In this document: positions 52,941 through 61,855 of the stretch, in pieces | Numbering within the stretch: the first letter of the stretch is position 1 | Layout: each line of letters starts with the position of its first letter | Assembly (NCBI GenBank): GCA_043755815.1 | Contig: JAYUSF010000224.1 | Coordinates: forward strand, 1-64,000 | Reading direction: 5' to 3' | Origin: CAIWAH01 sp043755815 | Lineage (GTDB): Bacteria > Verrucomicrobiota > Verrucomicrobiia > Limisphaerales > UBA9464 | DNA length: 64,000 nt | Position numbers and translations under genes: made by a program | The notes under the pieces: model-generated | The model's database searches: none | Told to the model about the DNA's origin: nothing | Seen by the model: only the letters and a program-made list of their open reading frames with translations

Positions 52941-54233
52941 GTGACCTACGCGGACGCGCTCGCCTACCTGCACTCGCTGCGGATGTTTGGTTTCCAGCCC
53001 GGCCTGGAAACCACCCGGCGGCTGGCCGAAGCGGCGGGCAATCCGCACGAGCGGCTGCGGTTCATCCACGTCGCCGGCACCAACGGTAAGGGCTCCGTCT
53101 GCGCCCTGCTCGAAAGCGTTTACCGGACGACTGGCTTTCGCACCGGCCTCTACACGTCGCCCCACCTCGTGCGGTTTGGCGAACGGATGCAGATCAACCG
53201 CGTGCCGATTCCCGACGCCGATCTCGCCCGACACGTCGCCGCCTTGAAGGCCGTGGCCGAGACCTTGCCCGGACTTGATCCCACGTTTTTCGAATTCACG
53301 ACCGTGCTGGCGCTTCGCTATTTCGCCGAGGCGCACGTGGACGTGGTGCTCTGGGAAACCGGACTCGGCGGCCGGCTCGACGCCACGAACATCGTCACGC
53401 CCCTCGCCAGTGTGATCACGCAGATCGGCTGGGATCACCAGAAGGTGCTGGGGAATACCATTGCCGCCATCGCGGCGGAAAAGGCGGGCATCATCAAGCC
53501 GGGCGTGCCCGCGCTGACCGCCGCCACGGACCCGGAGGCCAGGGCCATCATCGAATGGAAGGCGCGGGAACTCGATTCCCTCCTGCTCATCATCGGGCCG
53601 GGCGAACTCGCCAACTTCCGCCTCGAAGTCGGCCTGCTCGGCGAACATCAGCGCAGCAATGGTGCGCTCGCCGCGGCCACTGTCCGGCTGCTGCGCGTGT
53701 TCCTGCCCGTCAGCGACGCGCAACTGGCCGAAGGATTCAGGAACGTGAACTGGCCGGGCCGACTTCAGGTCGTGAAACGTGGCGGCCAGACGCTGCTGCT
53801 CGACGGCGCGCACAACCGGGACGGCGTGGCCTCGCTCACGGCGGCGCTCCGGCAGAATTTCGCGGGAAAGCGACCGACGCTGATCCTCGGGATGCTCGCG
53901 GACAAAGACTGGTCCGACATGGTTCGGGCCTTGGTCCCGCTGGCTGCCCGCGTCATCACCGCACCGGTTGCCAGCGGGCGGACCGTCACTGCGGAGGACC
54001 TTCGCGCCGCCTGTGTGGCCACGGGCGCCGGACGACCGGTGAAGGCGGCGCAATCCGTCGCCGAAGCCTTGAAGCTGTCCGCCGTCGACCCCTTCGTGGT
54101 CATCACGGGTTCGCTCTATTTCATCGGGGAAGCCTTGGAACGGCTCGGCCTGAGCGCCGCCCCGATCGGCGAGGAGCGCGCCTTGAACGAGTGGTCGCCA
54201 CCCGGACCGAACCTTTCCCCGGCCAAGCGCTAA
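52941..54233 (+). CDS. folC: folylpolyglutamate synthase / dihydrofolate synthase
   Basis: 430 residues from the GTG at 52941 (protein TYADALAYLHSLRMFG). Adds glutamate to folates. Mur-ligase-like ATP-grip: P-loop HVAGTNGKGSVCALL, GLYTSPHLVRFGERM, DVVLWETGLGGRLDATN and QIGWDHQKVLGNTIAAIAAEKAGIIK, then a C-terminal domain with LLDGAHNRDGVASL. Its 3' end overlaps the 3' end of polX by 4 bases (convergent). Confidence 0.94.
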   Translation: MTYADALAYLHSLRMFGFQPGLETTRRLAEAAGNPHERLRFIHVAGTNGKGSVCALLESVYRTTGFRTGLYTSPHLVRFGERMQINRVPIPDADLARHVAALKAVAETLPGLDPTFFEFTTVLALRYFAEAHVDVVLWETGLGGRLDATNIVTPLASVITQIGWDHQKVLGNTIAAIAAEKAGIIKPGVPALTAATDPEARAIIEWKARELDSLLLIIGPGELANFRLEVGLLGEHQRSNGALAAATVRLLRVFLPVSDAQLAEGFRNVNWPGRLQVVKRGGQTLLLDGAHNRDGVASLTAALRQNFAGKRPTLILGMLADKDWSDMVRALVPLAARVITAPVASGRTVTAEDLRAACVATGAGRPVKAAQSVAEALKLSAVDPFVVITGSLYFIGEALERLGLSAAPIGEERALNEWSPPGPNLSPAKR

Positions 54234-55978
54234 CGGCTCCGCTTCTTCGCCAGTTCGCGGCGCAGGTCGGCGAGTGGCAGCGTGTTGATGACGTCGCCTT
54301 TCGTCAGCCAGCCCTTGCGGGCGAGGCCGGTGCCAAGCCGCAACCAGTTGGCGTGTTCGAGTTTGTGGGCGTCACAGTTCAGCACGCATTTCACGCCCTT
54401 GGACTTGGCGTATTGCCAGAGCCGCCAGTCGAGGTCGAAGCGGTAGGGCGACGCATTGAGCTCGATCCAGGTGCCGGTGGCGGCGCAGGCGTCGATGACG
54501 GCCTGCTGGTTGAGCTTGTAGGCGTCACGTTCCAGCAGCAGGCGGCCGCTCAGGTGACCGAGCATGTGGACGAACGGATTCTCGGCGGCCCGGATGAACC
54601 GTTTGGTGTTCTCCGCTTCGTCGCTGGAAGGCACATGCAGGCTGGCGACGACCACATCGAGTTCCGCGAGCAGGTCGTCGTCGAAGTCGAGGCCGTCCTT
54701 GAGGATGTCCACTTCGGAACCGGTCAGCAGACGGAAGTCAGTGCCGGCATCGGCCAACGTCCGGTTGACCTCGGCGACCGCCTGCAACTGCTGACGGACC
54801 CGCTGGGGGGTGAGCCCGTTCGCCTGGAAGCTGGCCCGCGAATGGTCGGTGATCGCCCAGTAGGCAAGCCCGAGTTCGTTCATGTGCGCCGCGATGTCGG
54901 CGAGCGGATTGCGGCCGTCGGACCAGTCGGAATGGTTGTGGAGCGAGCCCTTCAGGTCGGTCCATTCGAGCAGGCGCGGCAGCGTGTGGTTTTCGCCGGC
55001 CTGAAATTCGCCGCGGTCTTCGCGGAGTTCGGGCGGCACGTAGTCGAGCCCGAGTTCGCGGAAAATGTCCGCCTCGTCGTTGCACGGCAACCGGAGGGCG
55101 GGATCTCGGGTTTCCTCGGAGCTGCGGTAGAGTCCGTATTCGTTCAGGCGCAGGCCCCGCGCGATGGCGCGCTGGCGCATGACGATGTTGTGTTCCTTCG
55201 AACCCGTGAAGTAGGCCAGCGCGTAGGGATACTCGGCATCGCTCACCACGCGCAGGTCAGCCTGAATGCCGTCGCCGAGGATGACGCTGGCCTTGGTGTC
55301 GCCCTGGGCGAGCACGCTCTTCACGCCGGGCTGCTGGACGAAGTAGGCGATGACTTCCGCGGGCTGCTTCGACGAAACCAGGAAATCAATGTCCCCGATC
55401 ACTTCCTTCCAACGCCGCAGGCTGCCGGCGGTGGAACAGCGGATGACGTCGGGATGCTCGCGCAACGAATCCAGAATCGGCTCGGCGACGACCAGCGCCT
55501 CGACCAGCCGGTGCCGCGAGGCGAACTGCCGTCGGAAGGCGATGGCTTCAAGAATCTTGGCCTGTGACTTTTCACCGAAGCCGTCGAGGGCCGCGACCTG
55601 ATCGGCCTTGCAGGCGGCTTCCAGCTTTTCAATCGAGTCCACGCCCAGCTCGTCGTAGAGCTTCTTCACCTTCTTGGGGCCAACACCCTGAAGCCCCAGC
55701 ATCTCGACCAGTCCCGGCGGCAACGACGCCTTGAGTTCCTCGTAGTAAGGCAGCCGGCCGGTGGTGACGAGCGTGGTGACCTTGTCCTGGAGCGCCTCGC
55801 CGAAGCCTTTCAACTCTCCCAGGCGTTTCTCCGCAACGAGCGTGCCCAGCGGTTCGGTGAGCCCTTCGAGCACGCGCGCCGCGTTCGTGTAGGCGCGCGT
55901 CTTGAACGGGTTTTCGCCCTTCAGCTCGAGCAGTGTGCCGATCTCGGCGAGAATGGCGGCGACCTGATCCTTGTCCAT
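54230..55978 (-). CDS. polX: DNA polymerase/3'-5' exonuclease PolX
   Basis: 582 residues from the ATG at 55978 (MDKDQVAAILAEIGTLLEL). A family-X repair polymerase: helix-hairpin-helix N-terminus (NPFKTRAYTNAARVLEGL, LQGVGPKKVKKLY), nucleotidyltransferase core with STAGSLRRWKEVIGDIDFLV (catalytic Asp pair), and a C-terminal PHP exonuclease domain (LHNHSDWSDGRN, YWAITDHS, LTGSEVDIL, NCDAHKLEH). Full length, domains intact. Confidence 0.95.
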   Translation of the reverse strand: MDKDQVAAILAEIGTLLELKGENPFKTRAYTNAARVLEGLTEPLGTLVAEKRLGELKGFGEALQDKVTTLVTTGRLPYYEELKASLPPGLVEMLGLQGVGPKKVKKLYDELGVDSIEKLEAACKADQVAALDGFGEKSQAKILEAIAFRRQFASRHRLVEALVVAEPILDSLREHPDVIRCSTAGSLRRWKEVIGDIDFLVSSKQPAEVIAYFVQQPGVKSVLAQGDTKASVILGDGIQADLRVVSDAEYPYALAYFTGSKEHNIVMRQRAIARGLRLNEYGLYRSSEETRDPALRLPCNDEADIFRELGLDYVPPELREDRGEFQAGENHTLPRLLEWTDLKGSLHNHSDWSDGRNPLADIAAHMNELGLAYWAITDHSRASFQANGLTPQRVRQQLQAVAEVNRTLADAGTDFRLLTGSEVDILKDGLDFDDDLLAELDVVVASLHVPSSDEAENTKRFIRAAENPFVHMLGHLSGRLLLERDAYKLNQQAVIDACAATGTWIELNASPYRFDLDWRLWQYAKSKGVKCVLNCDAHKLEHANWLRLGTGLARKGWLTKGDVINTLPLADLRRELAKKRSR

Positions 55979-56009
55979 GGGCGGCAGACTACGGAATCCG
56001 CGGGCCGAC

Positions 56010-56954
56010 TCAAAACTTCTCGGGCACACCTTCCTCGAGCACGCGCAGGTGGCGGCCGAGGCGTTCGGCCTCGGTCAGTTCGCGGAGCCAGCGTTCGGGT
56101 TCGTCCATTTCCTCAAAGCTCAGCTTGAACGTGCCGTAGTGCATCGGCACCAGCCAGTCGGCACGGAGATCGCGGAACGCCTTCACCGCTTCGTCGGGGC
56201 CCATGTGGACGTTACGGAACGAGTCGGGAAAATAGGCGCCGATGGGCAGCAGCGCGATCTCGGGCCGAAGCCGCTCGCCGATCTCGGCGAAGCCTTCGAA
56301 GTAAGCCGAGTCGCCGGCGTGATAGATCCGGCGCCCCTGATGTTCGATCACGAAGCCGCCCCAGCCGCGGTGCGCGTCGCGAAGCGTGCGGGCGCCCCAG
56401 TGCTTGGCCGGAACCAGGGTCACCCGCCAGTCGCCCGCGCCGAAGCTTTCCCACCAGCGAAGTTCCACGACGCGTTCGAAGCCGAGCCGTTTCGCCAGCG
56501 AACCGCAGCCCCACGGGAGGACGGCGATCTTGGGCGACGGCGGCAGCTTGCGGAGCGACGGCTTGTGAAAGTGGTCAAAGTGCGCGTGCGTCAGCAGCAC
56601 GACATCGATCGGCGGCAGGTCCTGCGGCCGGATTCCGGGACGCTTGAGGCGCTTGAGCAGGAAGAGCCAGTTCGCAAAGTTCGGATCAATGATCAGGTTG
56701 AGGTCCGAGAACTGCATCAGGAACGAGGCGTGCCCGATCCAAGTCAGGGCGAGCTCCCCCGGGTTCAGCTTCGGAAACGCCGGCACCTTCGTGGTGCCGC
56801 TTCGCCGCGTGACAAACGCCTTCCAGACCATCTCGCGGAAAAAGGTCCGGGGATTGAAATGGTTCGCGGGCGTGAGCTCCTTGAATGAGCGTGGCAATCC
56901 GCGGCGGCGTTGCCGGGCGTCCACCGGCTGCGGGCGATTGGCCTCGGCGCTCAT
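56010..56954 (-). CDS. MBL-fold metallo-hydrolase (NAPE-PLD/UlaG-like)
   Basis: 314 residues. Metallo-beta-lactamase fold with the HxHxDH motif in LLTHAHFDHFHKPS, upstream ALTWIGHASFLMQ and IIDPNFA, a further ligand in HAGDSAYFEGF and the final VPMHYGTFKLS. The pattern, including the front part PNRFFREMVWKAF-like region (FREMVWKAFVTRRSGTTKVP), resembles N-acyl-phosphatidylethanolamine phospholipase D-like enzymes. No signal peptide, so cytoplasmic. Substrate not predictable. 31 bases upstream of polX, same strand. Confidence 0.88.
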   Translation of the reverse strand: MSAEANRPQPVDARQRRRGLPRSFKELTPANHFNPRTFFREMVWKAFVTRRSGTTKVPAFPKLNPGELALTWIGHASFLMQFSDLNLIIDPNFANWLFLLKRLKRPGIRPQDLPPIDVVLLTHAHFDHFHKPSLRKLPPSPKIAVLPWGCGSLAKRLGFERVVELRWWESFGAGDWRVTLVPAKHWGARTLRDAHRGWGGFVIEHQGRRIYHAGDSAYFEGFAEIGERLRPEIALLPIGAYFPDSFRNVHMGPDEAVKAFRDLRADWLVPMHYGTFKLSFEEMDEPERWLRELTEAERLGRHLRVLEEGVPEKF

Positions 56955-57023
56955 TTCTCCGGGAATATGGCGGATGCCGGGCGGCGGGGAAAGGCGACTT
57001 TCCCGTCACCGGCCGGAGCGGTC

Positions 57024-59741
57024 TCAGCGAAGTTCAACAAAGAGTCCCTGACTGAGGTTGGTAAATGAACCGGAGCCGGTCACCTGAAGCCGGGCGGCGC
57101 GGATCTGGTAGAGGGCCTTTGAAGCTCCCGGCGTGTCCTCAAAGGAGGTCTGAGCCGTCGGAACGGGATTTACCGGCACCGCAAAGCCGGCGAGCCCGTT
57201 CGTGCTGCGATAGACGTAGTAGCCGCAATCCGGATCGGGCGACGGTTCCCACTCCAGCCGCACCCCCGCCCCCGTGCGGGTGACCCGCGGGCGGGTGGGC
57301 GGCGAAACGCGGTGAAGCCGCAGCGTGGGATCGCCGAGGATGCTTTCGAAGCGCGGCACCCATGGCTGTCCCTCCCAACCATGGGTCATGGTGGCGGCCA
57401 GCGGCGCTCCGCTGCCCAGCGGCGCAAAGTCCCACATGGGTCCGCCAAAGGTGGCGAGCCCGTAGTTGGGCCAACCCAGCGAGGCCCGGAGCCAGTTGTC
57501 GTTTTCCTGGCACCGATCCGAGGCGTCCAGGCAGGCCCAGTCGCAGCCGTAGGAAAACCAGACCTGCCGGAAGGTGACCGGCACCTCCCGGGCCGGATCG
57601 GCGAAGCTGGCGGCATGGTGCGGCTTGTCGGTCAGGCCATCGGCAACGCTCTGTCCCGATTTGCCACCCGAATACTGGAAGTGCACCCCCAGGTCGGCCG
57701 GGACCGCGTCGATCAGGTTGAAGCCGCTGAACACGGTGGCGGGTTCGACCCCGAAGGCGGCGCCGGCGAAACCCTGGGCGGCGTTGGCTCCATAGAATTC
57801 CGCCGGATTGCCCAGGTGGGCCGACACGCGGCCGGCCGTGCGAATGCCATTGGTTCGATACCGGAAGTCTTTCGCCAAGTAGCGCCGGATCAGGTCCACC
57901 TCGGATAGCGTGCCAAACGCCGGCAACCGAGCGAAGTCCACCCGGCCCACCGCAAAGTCCGGCACCCGCCCGACGGTGGTATCCTTCGCGCTCAGTTTCC
58001 CCACCAGGTAGTCTTGGTCGAACTTGCCGTCGCCCGGCAAATTGGCGCCGCTGCCCTGCGGCGAGCGAAACGTATCGGTATCGGTGAAGAGCGACCGGTT
58101 CGTGTAGCCGTAGTAGGCGTCACAGACCCAGGCCCCGCTGTGTTCGGCATGATGTCCGTCGGTCGCCTGCGTGCCGCTGTAGGGAATCGTCACGTGCCCG
58201 ATCAGGAACACGACGTTGGTGGTGTCAGGCCGCGCGGCTTTGGCAATGTCGTCCGCCAGCCGGGGCAGGTTCCGACGATTGACGCTCCATTTGGAATCAT
58301 CGTGGCGCGGGGCCGAGATCTGGCTCACCGACCAGCCGTCGCCGACGAGGTTGGTCCGCAGTTGGGCCAGCTCCTGGCTCAGCCTCGAAGCCAGCGTCGT
58401 GTCGACCGCCAGGATGACATGGCCGCGCCGGTGTTGCGGCGGCAGGGCGACCCCGGCAAAGAAATGGCGGAACACCGGGATCGGGACGCTGCCAATCGCC
58501 CCGGCGTAGTCGAGTTGCGCCTTGTATTCATAGACCGTGCCCGTCTCGGTTTCCGGGTCCGTCCAGAGTTCCTCAATGGACTGGCTGAGCACCGGCGCCC
58601 CCCAGTCCGGGCGGCCCGGGGACCGCCGCCACAGCGACAGCGGCCACGGCCGCGCGATGCCGGAACCCGTCGTAAGATCGGCCCCACCATAGGCCCGGGC
58701 GAACCGCAGCCGGGCGACGCCGGCGTTGGTGACGATTTGCACCGTGAGCTGCTGACGCGTGTAGAGTTCGGCCTGGCCCAGCGGGTAATTGAAGGTTTCG
58801 AGGCTGTCGATGGCACCCTGGAGCCGGCCGTATTTGCCGGTCGAATCCGAGCCCAGGACGAACCCTTCCTCCGTAAGCGTGCGGGCCGGCGGCAGATTCC
58901 CGAGGTCAATGCCGTAGCCGGAATACGCCATGCCCGTCCCCAGCCGGGACGAGTGGGTCGCGCCGTTGTGCTGCAGGGAGGTGAAGGCGGGATGATAGGC
59001 CAACGTGAGTTCATGCCAGTAGATGGACGACCATTCGTGAGCGCGCAGCGGAAGCCAGTAGCGGGCGGACACAAAGGCGCCGCTGTTTTGGGCCAGTTCC
59101 AGCCGCCACAGGTCGGCCGGATCGCCGTCGTGCTGGCGGAACAGCCAGGACCACCAGCCCGTTTCGGTGTTGCCGTAGTTACCGACCTCAAACAGCCGCG
59201 GCGACGTGTCGGGACGCCGATCCCAGGTCCAGTCGGGCCGCAACCAGAGGCGGATCGAGCCCTGGTCCAGCCGCACGTTGAGCCGGCCGTTTGCCTCCCG
59301 CACGGCGTAGCGAAGCGGACCGCTGGCCGGATCTGGAAAATGGATGGCTCCGCCCCGGACGCCGTTCGTCCGCGAACCGTTGGCCGAAAAACCGGTCAGC
59401 GGTCCCTGCCCCCGGTCGCCGAGTTTCCAGGTTTGATCCGGGCCGTCCCACCACCAGGCGGCCAGACGTGTCGGGATCCAGCTCCGCGCACTCAGCGGAT
59501 CGGTGCCGGCGGCAATCTCCTCGCCGTCCAAGGCGCCATCCTGATCAGTGTCGGCGTTTCGCCAGTCAGTCTCGCCATCGTCACGGCGACCGTTCTGGTT
59601 GCGGTCTTCCACGACATCGGGCAGCCCGTCGCCATCGGTGTCGAGAAGGGGTGGCACCTCGGCCGACTGGATCCGGAGGGCAAAGAGCACCAGACCGGTG
59701 AACCAAGTAAGGCGGCGGAAGAGCGAGTCGATGGAGCGCAT
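57024..59741 (-). CDS. secreted calcium-loop/LamG/C25-like peptidase protein
   Basis: 905 residues from the ATG at 59741 (signal peptide with core LTWFTGLVLFALRIQSA). Residues about 32-85 carry DTDGDGLPDVVEDRNQNG and DTDQDGALDGEEI, type-3-thrombospondin-like calcium loops. Residues 150-330 are LamG/concanavalin-like. Residues about 440-780 resemble the gingipain (C25) fold: a VFLIGHVTIPY strand, DGHHAEHSGAWVCDAYYG (possible catalytic His), VGRVDFARLP, VWFSYGCDWACLD (possible catalytic Cys) and ILGDPTLRLH near the end. A short Fn3-like segment closes the protein. Peptidase activity is inference. Confidence 0.78.
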   Translation of the reverse strand: MRSIDSLFRRLTWFTGLVLFALRIQSAEVPPLLDTDGDGLPDVVEDRNQNGRRDDGETDWRNADTDQDGALDGEEIAAGTDPLSARSWIPTRLAAWWWDGPDQTWKLGDRGQGPLTGFSANGSRTNGVRGGAIHFPDPASGPLRYAVREANGRLNVRLDQGSIRLWLRPDWTWDRRPDTSPRLFEVGNYGNTETGWWSWLFRQHDGDPADLWRLELAQNSGAFVSARYWLPLRAHEWSSIYWHELTLAYHPAFTSLQHNGATHSSRLGTGMAYSGYGIDLGNLPPARTLTEEGFVLGSDSTGKYGRLQGAIDSLETFNYPLGQAELYTRQQLTVQIVTNAGVARLRFARAYGGADLTTGSGIARPWPLSLWRRSPGRPDWGAPVLSQSIEELWTDPETETGTVYEYKAQLDYAGAIGSVPIPVFRHFFAGVALPPQHRRGHVILAVDTTLASRLSQELAQLRTNLVGDGWSVSQISAPRHDDSKWSVNRRNLPRLADDIAKAARPDTTNVVFLIGHVTIPYSGTQATDGHHAEHSGAWVCDAYYGYTNRSLFTDTDTFRSPQGSGANLPGDGKFDQDYLVGKLSAKDTTVGRVPDFAVGRVDFARLPAFGTLSEVDLIRRYLAKDFRYRTNGIRTAGRVSAHLGNPAEFYGANAAQGFAGAAFGVEPATVFSGFNLIDAVPADLGVHFQYSGGKSGQSVADGLTDKPHHAASFADPAREVPVTFRQVWFSYGCDWACLDASDRCQENDNWLRASLGWPNYGLATFGGPMWDFAPLGSGAPLAATMTHGWEGQPWVPRFESILGDPTLRLHRVSPPTRPRVTRTGAGVRLEWEPSPDPDCGYYVYRSTNGLAGFAVPVNPVPTAQTSFEDTPGASKALYQIRAARLQVTGSGSFTNLSQGLFVELR

Positions 59742-59838
59742 GAGAACCCGGCCGAACCGGCCGGCCGATTGAACCCAAGCGAAGCCGATTTGGCTTGGGC
59801 CAGCAAGCTGCCCGGAGCCCCCTGTTCGCCGGCAACTC

Positions 59839-59953
59839 ATACCATTTCCCGAAAACATCCGGCCTAGACCGTGGGCGGGTTGCCCCGCAACCCGCAGCGG
59901 TTTCCGGGGGAAACCGCCCACAGTTGTTACCGACTGGCTCAGGGAAATGGTAT
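59839..59953. repeat. 115-bp element with 12-bp terminal inverted repeats
   Basis: ATACCATTTCCC (59839-59850) is the exact complement of GGGAAATGGTAT (59942-59953). Between them lies copy 3 of the CTGTGGGCGG palindrome (59869-59923). The right end reaches the first base of the mlaD stop codon. This is the organisation of a miniature inverted-repeat element, but no target duplication is obvious. Confidence 0.6.
59869..59923. repeat. palindromic intergenic repeat CTGTGGGCGG, copy 3
   Basis: CCGTGGGCGGGTTGCCCCGC ... AAACCGCCCACAG, the same 55-base unit as 43441-43495, with a first-arm T to C change and one internal C to T change. Lies inside the inverted-repeat-bounded element at 59839-59953, between the secreted protein gene (upstream side) and the mlaD stop. 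Confidence 0.8.
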
Positions 59954-60945
59954 CAGAACAGCTTGCCGATGACCGAGCCCAGCACCTGAAGCGGACCGGT
60001 GTCTTCCAGGCCCTCGGTCGCCTTGTCCACCTTCTGCAGCGTGAGCTTCACGTTCTTCAGGAACGTCGGATCGTTGACGAGCTGACCGATGGAACCCTGG
60101 CCGCCGTTGATCTTCTGCATGATTTCCTTGAGCTGGGTCATCGCGGTCGCGGTTTCGGTGTAAAGCTTCTCGTCCGTCATCAGCCGGCCGAGCGTGCCTT
60201 TGCCCTCGCTCATGCCGACGACCAGCTTCTTCGCCTCGGCCACGGCCGTGCGCGCATCGGTCGCCAGGGGTTCAAACTGCACGGCGGCCTTGTTGAGATT
60301 GGTCATCATGCTGACGCCCGACAGGTAGAGGGTGTCGTCTTTGAGCAGCTTGCCCATCGTGCCCTGGCCCTCGGCCATCATGGTGGTGACGTTCTGCAGG
60401 TTGCCGAGAATCGCGGTGAGCCGGGGCTGGTTCTGCTTGAGAAAATCGGTGAAAGGCCCGAGCAGCTTGCTGAACTCCTCGCCGCTGAAGCTCTTGGTCA
60501 TGTTCTGCACGCCGTCGGCCACGCCATCCAGCTTCGCCATGATCTGCGACAGGTCCGGCTGGTCCTTGGATTCCAGCACCGTGTCCGCCGTGGCCAGCGG
60601 GGCCGTTTCGGTGCCGAAGGACAGCGAGACGAAGTTCTGCCCGAGGAGCCCCGCAAACTGGATCGTCGCCACGCTGTCGGTGCGGACTTCGGCCGCGGGT
60701 TCCAGGACCATGTCCACTTCAACGCGGCCGCCGCGGAGCCTGATCACCTTCACGCGGCCCACCTGCACGCCGGCCAGCTTCACGGGATCGCCCACCTTGA
60801 GGTCCTTGGCGTTGGCAAACTGGGCCTTCACCAGCTTGCCGCGGCTGAACACCGCGCCGCCGCCGATGAGTTCAAACAGCAGGAAGGCACCGATCACAAT
60901 CAGGGCGAAGAACACACCAAGCCGGGTTTCGAGCGAGTTTTTCAT
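59953..60945 (-). CDS. mlaD: MlaD-family (MCE domain) lipid-transport protein
   Basis: 330 residues from the ATG at 60945 (MKNSLETRLGVFFALIVIG). One N-terminal membrane anchor, then an MCE domain (about 35-130) with VKLAGVQVGRVKVIRL, ATIQFAGLLGQNFVSLSFG, and a long C-terminal region of amphipathic helices containing repeated GKGTLGRLMTDEKLY-type segments (GQGTMGKLLKDDTLY, GQGSIGQLVNDPTF), which likely form a needle or ring tail. Periplasm-facing component of a lipid ABC transporter with mlaF and mlaE upstream. 153 bases separate it from mlaF and include a dispersed repeat. Confidence 0.92.
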   Translation of the reverse strand: MKNSLETRLGVFFALIVIGAFLLFELIGGGAVFSRGKLVKAQFANAKDLKVGDPVKLAGVQVGRVKVIRLRGGRVEVDMVLEPAAEVRTDSVATIQFAGLLGQNFVSLSFGTETAPLATADTVLESKDQPDLSQIMAKLDGVADGVQNMTKSFSGEEFSKLLGPFTDFLKQNQPRLTAILGNLQNVTTMMAEGQGTMGKLLKDDTLYLSGVSMMTNLNKAAVQFEPLATDARTAVAEAKKLVVGMSEGKGTLGRLMTDEKLYTETATAMTQLKEIMQKINGGQGSIGQLVNDPTFLKNVKLTLQKVDKATEGLEDTGPLQVLGSVIGKLF

Positions 60946-60998
60946 GGGCAACTCAATTCAAGGGATACAAACGGTGACGGCACAAAGACGGGGGAAAG

Positions 60999-61088
60999 GA
61001 ATCTGGAAAACAGGAAGCCAGGAAAGAAGCCTTTGAGAAGGGCCTGGTTTCCCGACCGGCCATTCCTGTTTTCCTGCTTTCCAAATTC
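60999..61088. repeat. dispersed inverted repeat, copy 2 (GAATCTGGAAA family)
   Basis: Left arm from GAATCTGGAAAACAGGAAGC (60999) and right arm ATTCCTGTTTTCCTGCTTTC ... AATTC (61062-61088) form the same pattern as the element at 7156-7229. It sits in the 153-base gap between mlaF and mlaD. Confidence 0.6.
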
Positions 61089-61098
61089 ATCGGCTTCC

Positions 61099-61848
61099 TC
61101 ATCGGAACTCCGCCTTCAGGAACCGCTGCAGCAGCGGATGGGGGTGGATGCGGATTTCGTCAGGCGTGCCAAGCGCGATGATTTCGCCGTCCAGCAGGAA
61201 GCCGATGCGGTCGGCGATGCCGAAGGCCAGGTCCCGGTCGTGGGTCACCAGCACGGTCGTGGCGCCGATGCGCTGGTTGAGGTGCAGGATCTCGCGGCCG
61301 ATCGTCAGCGCCACCAGCGGGTCAAGCTCGCTGGTGGGTTCGTCGAACAGGATGAGCTGCGGCTCAATCACGAGCGCCCGGGCGATGGCCACGCGCTTCT
61401 TCATGCCGCCGGAAAGTTCGGACGGATACTTCGCGGCATCCTCCCGCCCGAGTTCGACCAGGGCCAGCTTCTCCACCACGATCCGCTCAATCTCGGCGGC
61501 CGGCTTGAGCCGGTGTTCGCTGAGGTAGAGGCCGACGTTTTCGGCGACGGTCAGCGAGTTCAGCAGACCACCGCTCTGGAAGACCATCGCCATGCGGATG
61601 CGGTCCCCGACGCCTTCGGCGGAAACGGGCTCGTCACCCACGTGGATTTCGCCCTCGTCAGGCTTTTCCAGCCCGATGAGGTGACGCAGGAAGACGGACT
61701 TGCCGGAACCGCTTGGGCCCATCAGCGCAAAGATCTCGCCGGCCCGCACGTCGAGGTCGAGTCCCTTGAGCACGGGTTCGCCGCCGAAGGACTTGCGGAG
61801 CCCGCGGACGGTGACCGGTATGCCGGAATTGGAGACGGAGGCAGCCAT
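61099..61848 (-). CDS. mlaF: Mla-type ABC transporter ATP-binding protein
   Basis: 249 residues. Walker A GPSGSGKSVFLRHLIGLEKP (about 44), Q-loop in MVFQSGGLLNSLTV, signature LSGGMKKRVAIARAL, Walker B LILFDEPTSELDP and switch VTHDRD. Energises phospholipid or other lipid movement between the membranes, with MlaE as permease. It begins 7 bases after mlaE. Confidence 0.95.
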   Translation of the reverse strand: MAASVSNSGIPVTVRGLRKSFGGEPVLKGLDLDVRAGEIFALMGPSGSGKSVFLRHLIGLEKPDEGEIHVGDEPVSAEGVGDRIRMAMVFQSGGLLNSLTVAENVGLYLSEHRLKPAAEIERIVVEKLALVELGREDAAKYPSELSGGMKKRVAIARALVIEPQLILFDEPTSELDPLVALTIGREILHLNQRIGATTVLVTHDRDLAFGIADRIGFLLDGEIIALGTPDEIRIHPHPLLQRFLKAEFR

Positions 61849-61855
61849 GGGATCT

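Noticed and set aside
58014..59867. 617-residue open frame antisense to the secreted C25-like protein
   Set aside because: Composition is that of an antisense shadow (Arg, Gly, Pro) and no motif is seen.
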